A DNA stretch of 64,000 bases from Candidatus Gastranaerophilales bacterium. GTDB taxonomy: Bacteria; Cyanobacteriota; Vampirovibrionia; Gastranaerophilales; Gastranaerophilaceae. How positions within the stretch are numbered: the first letter of the stretch is position 1; every line of letters begins with the position of its first letter. Shown here one piece after another: positions 61,327 to 64,000 of the stretch. The position numbers were made by a program, and so were the translations under genes. The stretch lies in NCBI GenBank assembly GCA_900548405.1, contig UNSJ01000001.1, positions 36,061 through 100,060 of the forward strand, in the 5' to 3' direction. The notes under the pieces were generated by a model, which saw nothing but the letters and a program-made list of their open reading frames with translations, ran no database searches and was not told where the DNA came from.

Positions 61327-61896
61327 CTAGTTAAACGCTTGTTTTACTTTATCCATTAACTTGAATAATCTTTTAGAAACCTCAGACTGCGATAAATTAA
61401 GTTCTTCGGCAATTTCAGTTTGCGTCATTCCTTTTTCATATCGAAGGTCATATAATTTTAAATAATTTTTTTCCGGTTCATTTTCGTCAATAGCGTAAAC
61501 TGTATCAACAACTCTTTGTAAAATTTCTTTTTTAATAACAAGATCTTCCGGTGTATCATCAAGGGCAACAGGCTCGTATTTAACCTCAATTGTCGAAAAA
61601 TCAGGTAAACTTGTTTGGACAGCAGACTCAAGCGGTACTTCTTTGGTAGACATATAGCCGCTTTTTGTTCTTCTCAATCTGCCTTCGTTCTTTAATACGT
61701 TAAGAATAGAAGTCGTTGCAATCTTTTTAAGATAAGCTTCTAAAGTCGCATCAGAACTTACAGTCTTAACTATAAGGAAAGAACGTTTGCAGGTTTCATT
61801 AAAAAAGTCATCGTACAAATCTTCGTTGTTAGCGAATTTCCGGTCATTTTTTATGATTTTTTCTATTAAATCTATTTTGTCTTGAGCTAATTCCAC
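61327..61896 (-). CDS. Sigma-70-family RNA polymerase sigma factor (ECF-like)
   Basis: 189 aa. Region 4 is clear (LYDLRYEKGMTQTEIAEELN, LSQSEVSKRLFKLMDKVKQA), a helix-turn-helix that reads the -35 box. Region 2 is weak but likely at about 30-85 (YDDFFNETCKRSFLIVK, LEAYLKKIATTSILNVLKNE). A long acidic linker joins them. Small size fits an ECF-type factor. No anti-sigma gene is obvious; the adjacent ATPase and the TonB-like membrane protein are candidate regulators. AAGGAAACTAATAA lies before the ATG. Confidence 0.75.
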   Translation of the reverse strand: MELAQDKIDLIEKIIKNDRKFANNEDLYDDFFNETCKRSFLIVKTVSSDATLEAYLKKIATTSILNVLKNEGRLRRTKSGYMSTKEVPLESAVQTSLPDFSTIEVKYEPVALDDTPEDLVIKKEILQRVVDTVYAIDENEPEKNYLKLYDLRYEKGMTQTEIAEELNLSQSEVSKRLFKLMDKVKQAFN

Positions 61897-61933
61897 TTAT
61901 TAGTTTCCTTGTTCCTACCACATTATATCATAA

Positions 61934-64000
61934 TTAAAAGTATATGATAAGACTCAAATTAAAATCAGGTGTCTTTATCTCACTGCTAGGCGGTTTCACG
62001 ACATTTAACGTATCTTTAACAGATTGTAACACAATTTTATCTATTTGGTCAGAACCGCTGCCGGAAGCGACTTTTGCTTCTTGTACAGTGCCGTCTTTAC
62101 TTAATTTAATATTTACTTTAACCTGATTTGTATAAGCGTATTCTGTGGCAAGGAGCAAATCAGCTGATAGTGATAGTTTTATGCTCTTTCCTGCTGTTCT
62201 CAAATAATTTTGCATTTTCGGACTGTAAGATAGTGCATCAGGAACATCCCATACTAATCTGTTAACACTCAGATAAGATTCTGATGAAGCAGGTTTTTGT
62301 CTTACAGGAGCTGCGCTTTTCAATTCTTTGGCAGGCTGGGCTGCTTGTACAGTTTTAGCTTTAGGAGCTTCTTGTACAGGAATTTTTTCAAGTTCGGGAA
62401 CGTTAGTAGCTATTGTTGATTCAATGTTTGTTGGTGATGTTCCGGGTAAACCGTCAACTACTCCTTCTTCTGCTGATTTTGACAACGGCTCGATATCAGC
62501 AGAGCTGTCGCCTTTAGGTTTCAAAAGCATTACAGCTGATGCTGCAGCTATTACCGTAACAAGTGCTGCTGCAATAATTATTACTTTTTTATTTAATTGA
62601 GGTTTAGTATACAATGCCGCTCCAGGCACTACCGGTTCTTTCGGCAGTTCGGAATCTTCATATTCGTTTAATTCTTCCATACTGCTTGGAAGTTCTGTAT
62701 CATTTCCTGCATCTGTATCATTAAATAAAACGCCTAATTTATCTTCGTCATTTTGTTCTTCTTCATCACCGAAGTCCAAAAGTTCATCAATTGCTGTATC
62801 AGGCATTTCATCATCCGAGTCTGATTCTAACAGACTATCTGCTGCTGACTGTTGATTTACAGGAACTTCATCAGGAATAATTTCTGTATCAAGTAATGAT
62901 TCTTCAATAGACGGAAGTTCTTCATCTAATATATTCGCAGGTTCTTCCTGAACATTATAAGTAGTTTCAGCAGAAGTTTCAAAAGACGGCTGAGCAATGT
63001 CTGAATTTAATAAATCATCAATTTGTGATAATAATTCATGAGATGATATATCATCGGAAATATCAGAAGGTAAATCATCGCTTAATCCTAAATCGTCAAT
63101 AGATATATTATCTAAATTTTCAGGAGAAAGATTGTTTAATAAATTTTTTCCGAAAGATTCGTTTTCAGAATTCTCTTGAGGCAATTCGTTGTTATCAATA
63201 ATTTCATCAACTGCCGATTCCATATTGTCTAGAGGTTCTGAAGTTACGCTTTCAATTTCATCTGTGTTTAATTCTTCCTCGTTAATTTCATTATTTAACA
63301 ATTCGGAAGAAGTATTTTCATCTTCATCAAATGAGATACTGTTGTCTTCAGGAGCTTCAAAAGCATTATCGTTTAATTCTTCGGGTTCTACAACGTCATC
63401 AAATGACATTACATCATCCATAAAATCATCATTTTCAGTTGCAACAGGTTCATCAACATTATCAAAAGACATAATGTTTTCTTCAAAATCGGTTTCAGGA
63501 ACTATATTTACAGCTTCTGTATTAACATTATCAAGTGATATGGTTTCTTCGCTGAATTCTTCATCAGCAACTTCCATACCTGTTGTGTCAACGTCTTTTA
63601 AAGATATTGTTTCTTGTTCAATATTTATATTTTCAGGTTCTTCATTTAGCGGTTCAAGCTTGATATCATCTAATGAAATTTTATTATCAATTTTGTCAAT
63701 AAAATCAGTAGGTTCTTTTTCTAAAGGAACTTCAACATCTTTTAATGAGATTGTTTCTTCGTGAATTTCTTCTTCATGATAATCAATGTTATCAAGCATT
63801 GATGTATCTATATCATCCAGAGATAAAGGTTCAGGAGCGGATGTATCCGTGCTGATTAAATCATTAGCAATTTCAATTCCTTTATCTATAATTTCCAAAC
63901 CTGTATTTAAAGCTTCGGCTCCTGTTTCTGCTGCATTAATTGCGGTTTCTGCTGCTGCAATCCCTTCTGCCGCTGCTGCTACACCTGCACCAAGAGCTGC
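61934..64000 (-). CDS. TonB-like C-terminal membrane protein with acidic repeats (5' end outside window)
   Basis: The frame is open to the right edge; the visible part is 688 codons, so the TTG at 63898 is not the real start. The visible N terminus is Ala-rich (AALGAGVAAAAEGIAAAE). About 400 very acidic residues follow, with a repeated (I/M)S(L/F)(K/D)(D/N)(V/I) motif in at least eight copies. One transmembrane helix near visible residue 475 (VIIIAAALVTVIAAASAVML) is followed by a Pro/Ala linker and a C-terminal TonB-type domain (VKVNIKLSKDGTVQEAKVAS, VLQSVKDTLNVVKPPSSEIK). It probably spans the periplasm. It precedes the sigma factor by 37 bp. Confidence 0.75.
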   Translation of the reverse strand, partial: AALGAGVAAAAEGIAAAETAINAAETGAEALNTGLEIIDKGIEIANDLISTDTSAPEPLSLDDIDTSMLDNIDYHEEEIHEETISLKDVEVPLEKEPTDFIDKIDNKISLDDIKLEPLNEEPENINIEQETISLKDVDTTGMEVADEEFSEETISLDNVNTEAVNIVPETDFEENIMSFDNVDEPVATENDDFMDDVMSFDDVVEPEELNDNAFEAPEDNSISFDEDENTSSELLNNEINEEELNTDEIESVTSEPLDNMESAVDEIIDNNELPQENSENESFGKNLLNNLSPENLDNISIDDLGLSDDLPSDISDDISSHELLSQIDDLLNSDIAQPSFETSAETTYNVQEEPANILDEELPSIEESLLDTEIIPDEVPVNQQSAADSLLESDSDDEMPDTAIDELLDFGDEEEQNDEDKLGVLFNDTDAGNDTELPSSMEELNEYEDSELPKEPVVPGAALYTKPQLNKKVIIIAAALVTVIAAASAVMLLKPKGDSSADIEPLSKSAEEGVVDGLPGTSPTNIESTIATNVPELEKIPVQEAPKAKTVQAAQPAKELKSAAPVRQKPASSESYLSVNRLVWDVPDALSYSPKMQNYLRTAGKSIKLSLSADLLLATEYAYTNQVKVNIKLSKDGTVQEAKVASGSGSDQIDKIVLQSVKDTLNVVKPPSSEIKTPDFNLSLIIYF

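Noticed and set aside
63189..63764. 191-codon plus-strand ORF, Ser-rich
   Set aside because: It is antisense to the acidic repeats of the TonB-like gene; Asp/Glu codons read backwards give Ser-rich frames.

Overview
The window is 64 kb of low-GC chromosome (no rRNA, tRNA, CRISPR array or insertion sequence seen). It looks like a gut member of the non-photosynthetic Cyanobacteriota (Vampirovibrionia/Melainabacteria, order Gastranaerophilales). This is inference from gene content: a GyrA with the cyanobacterial form of the first C-terminal blade (RATRGKSG instead of a classical GyrA box), several prepilins with FTLAEVL(I/V)TLGIIGV N termini, many TPR proteins, a reverse rubrerythrin, and the NifU-like/GGGtGRT pair of anaerobes. 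No 16S gene is present to confirm it.

Layout. 0-8 kb: a prepilin, an XRE regulator, mnmE, a phage-like protein, a TPR protein, a membrane-anchored unknown and a nucleotidyltransferase. 8-16 kb: a methyltetrahydrofolate methyltransferase-like protein, a secreted TPR protein that seems to start with AUU, a lipoprotein, gyrA and small secreted proteins. 16-22.5 kb: the dTDP-rhamnose operon rmlC-rmlB-glycosyltransferase-rmlD-rmlA, then glyA and a wecA/tagO-like polyprenyl-phosphate sugar transferase, together a surface-polysaccharide locus. 22.7-32.5 kb: miaB, an acyl-CoA synthetase, rubrerythrin, a YkgJ-like protein, dnaK and small unknowns. 32.5-46.9 kb: gatA, an LptF/LptG permease, a prepilin locus, an MDR dehydrogenase, cysE, tyrS, three tandem paralogues, a phage tail-fibre pair, acpS, pheA and a phosphohexomutase. 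46.9-54.2 kb: a zinc-ribbon protein, an M48 homologue without its catalytic histidines, a GT2 enzyme, and a cluster of HD-GYP, TPR, two LuxR-type response regulators and a pentapeptide protein. 54-64 kb: two more prepilin loci, the NifU-like/GGGtGRT pair, a His-rich ribbon-helix-helix protein, and a zinc-ribbon ATPase, sigma factor and TonB-like gene set that runs off the right edge.

The most striking observation is a set of four uninterrupted G10 tracts. Three lie in the leader-peptide codons of three prepilin genes at different loci (36303, 54350, 57589). In each, ten Gs put the start codon out of frame with the pilin, and eleven or eight Gs would restore one full-length reading frame. The fourth lies inside the glycosyltransferase of the rhamnose operon, which is in frame at G10. 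This is the signature of slipped-strand phase variation acting on both pili and surface glycan. The same pattern could be a homopolymer sequencing error or programmed slippage, so it needs read-level checking. The 5' ends of the three prepilin genes are mosaics of shared blocks, and two carry a 66-bp duplication of the ribosome-binding region.

Further recurring signals: a 97-bp promoter/5'UTR module with GGATA repeats before three unknown genes; a shared promoter with identical geometry before two phage-like loci 40 kb apart; a roughly 90-130 bp repeat placed directly after the stop codon of two unrelated genes; a short N-terminal (I/V)xFxG motif on otherwise different proteins; and many genes with TAnAAT-N6-ATG, indicating leaderless transcripts.
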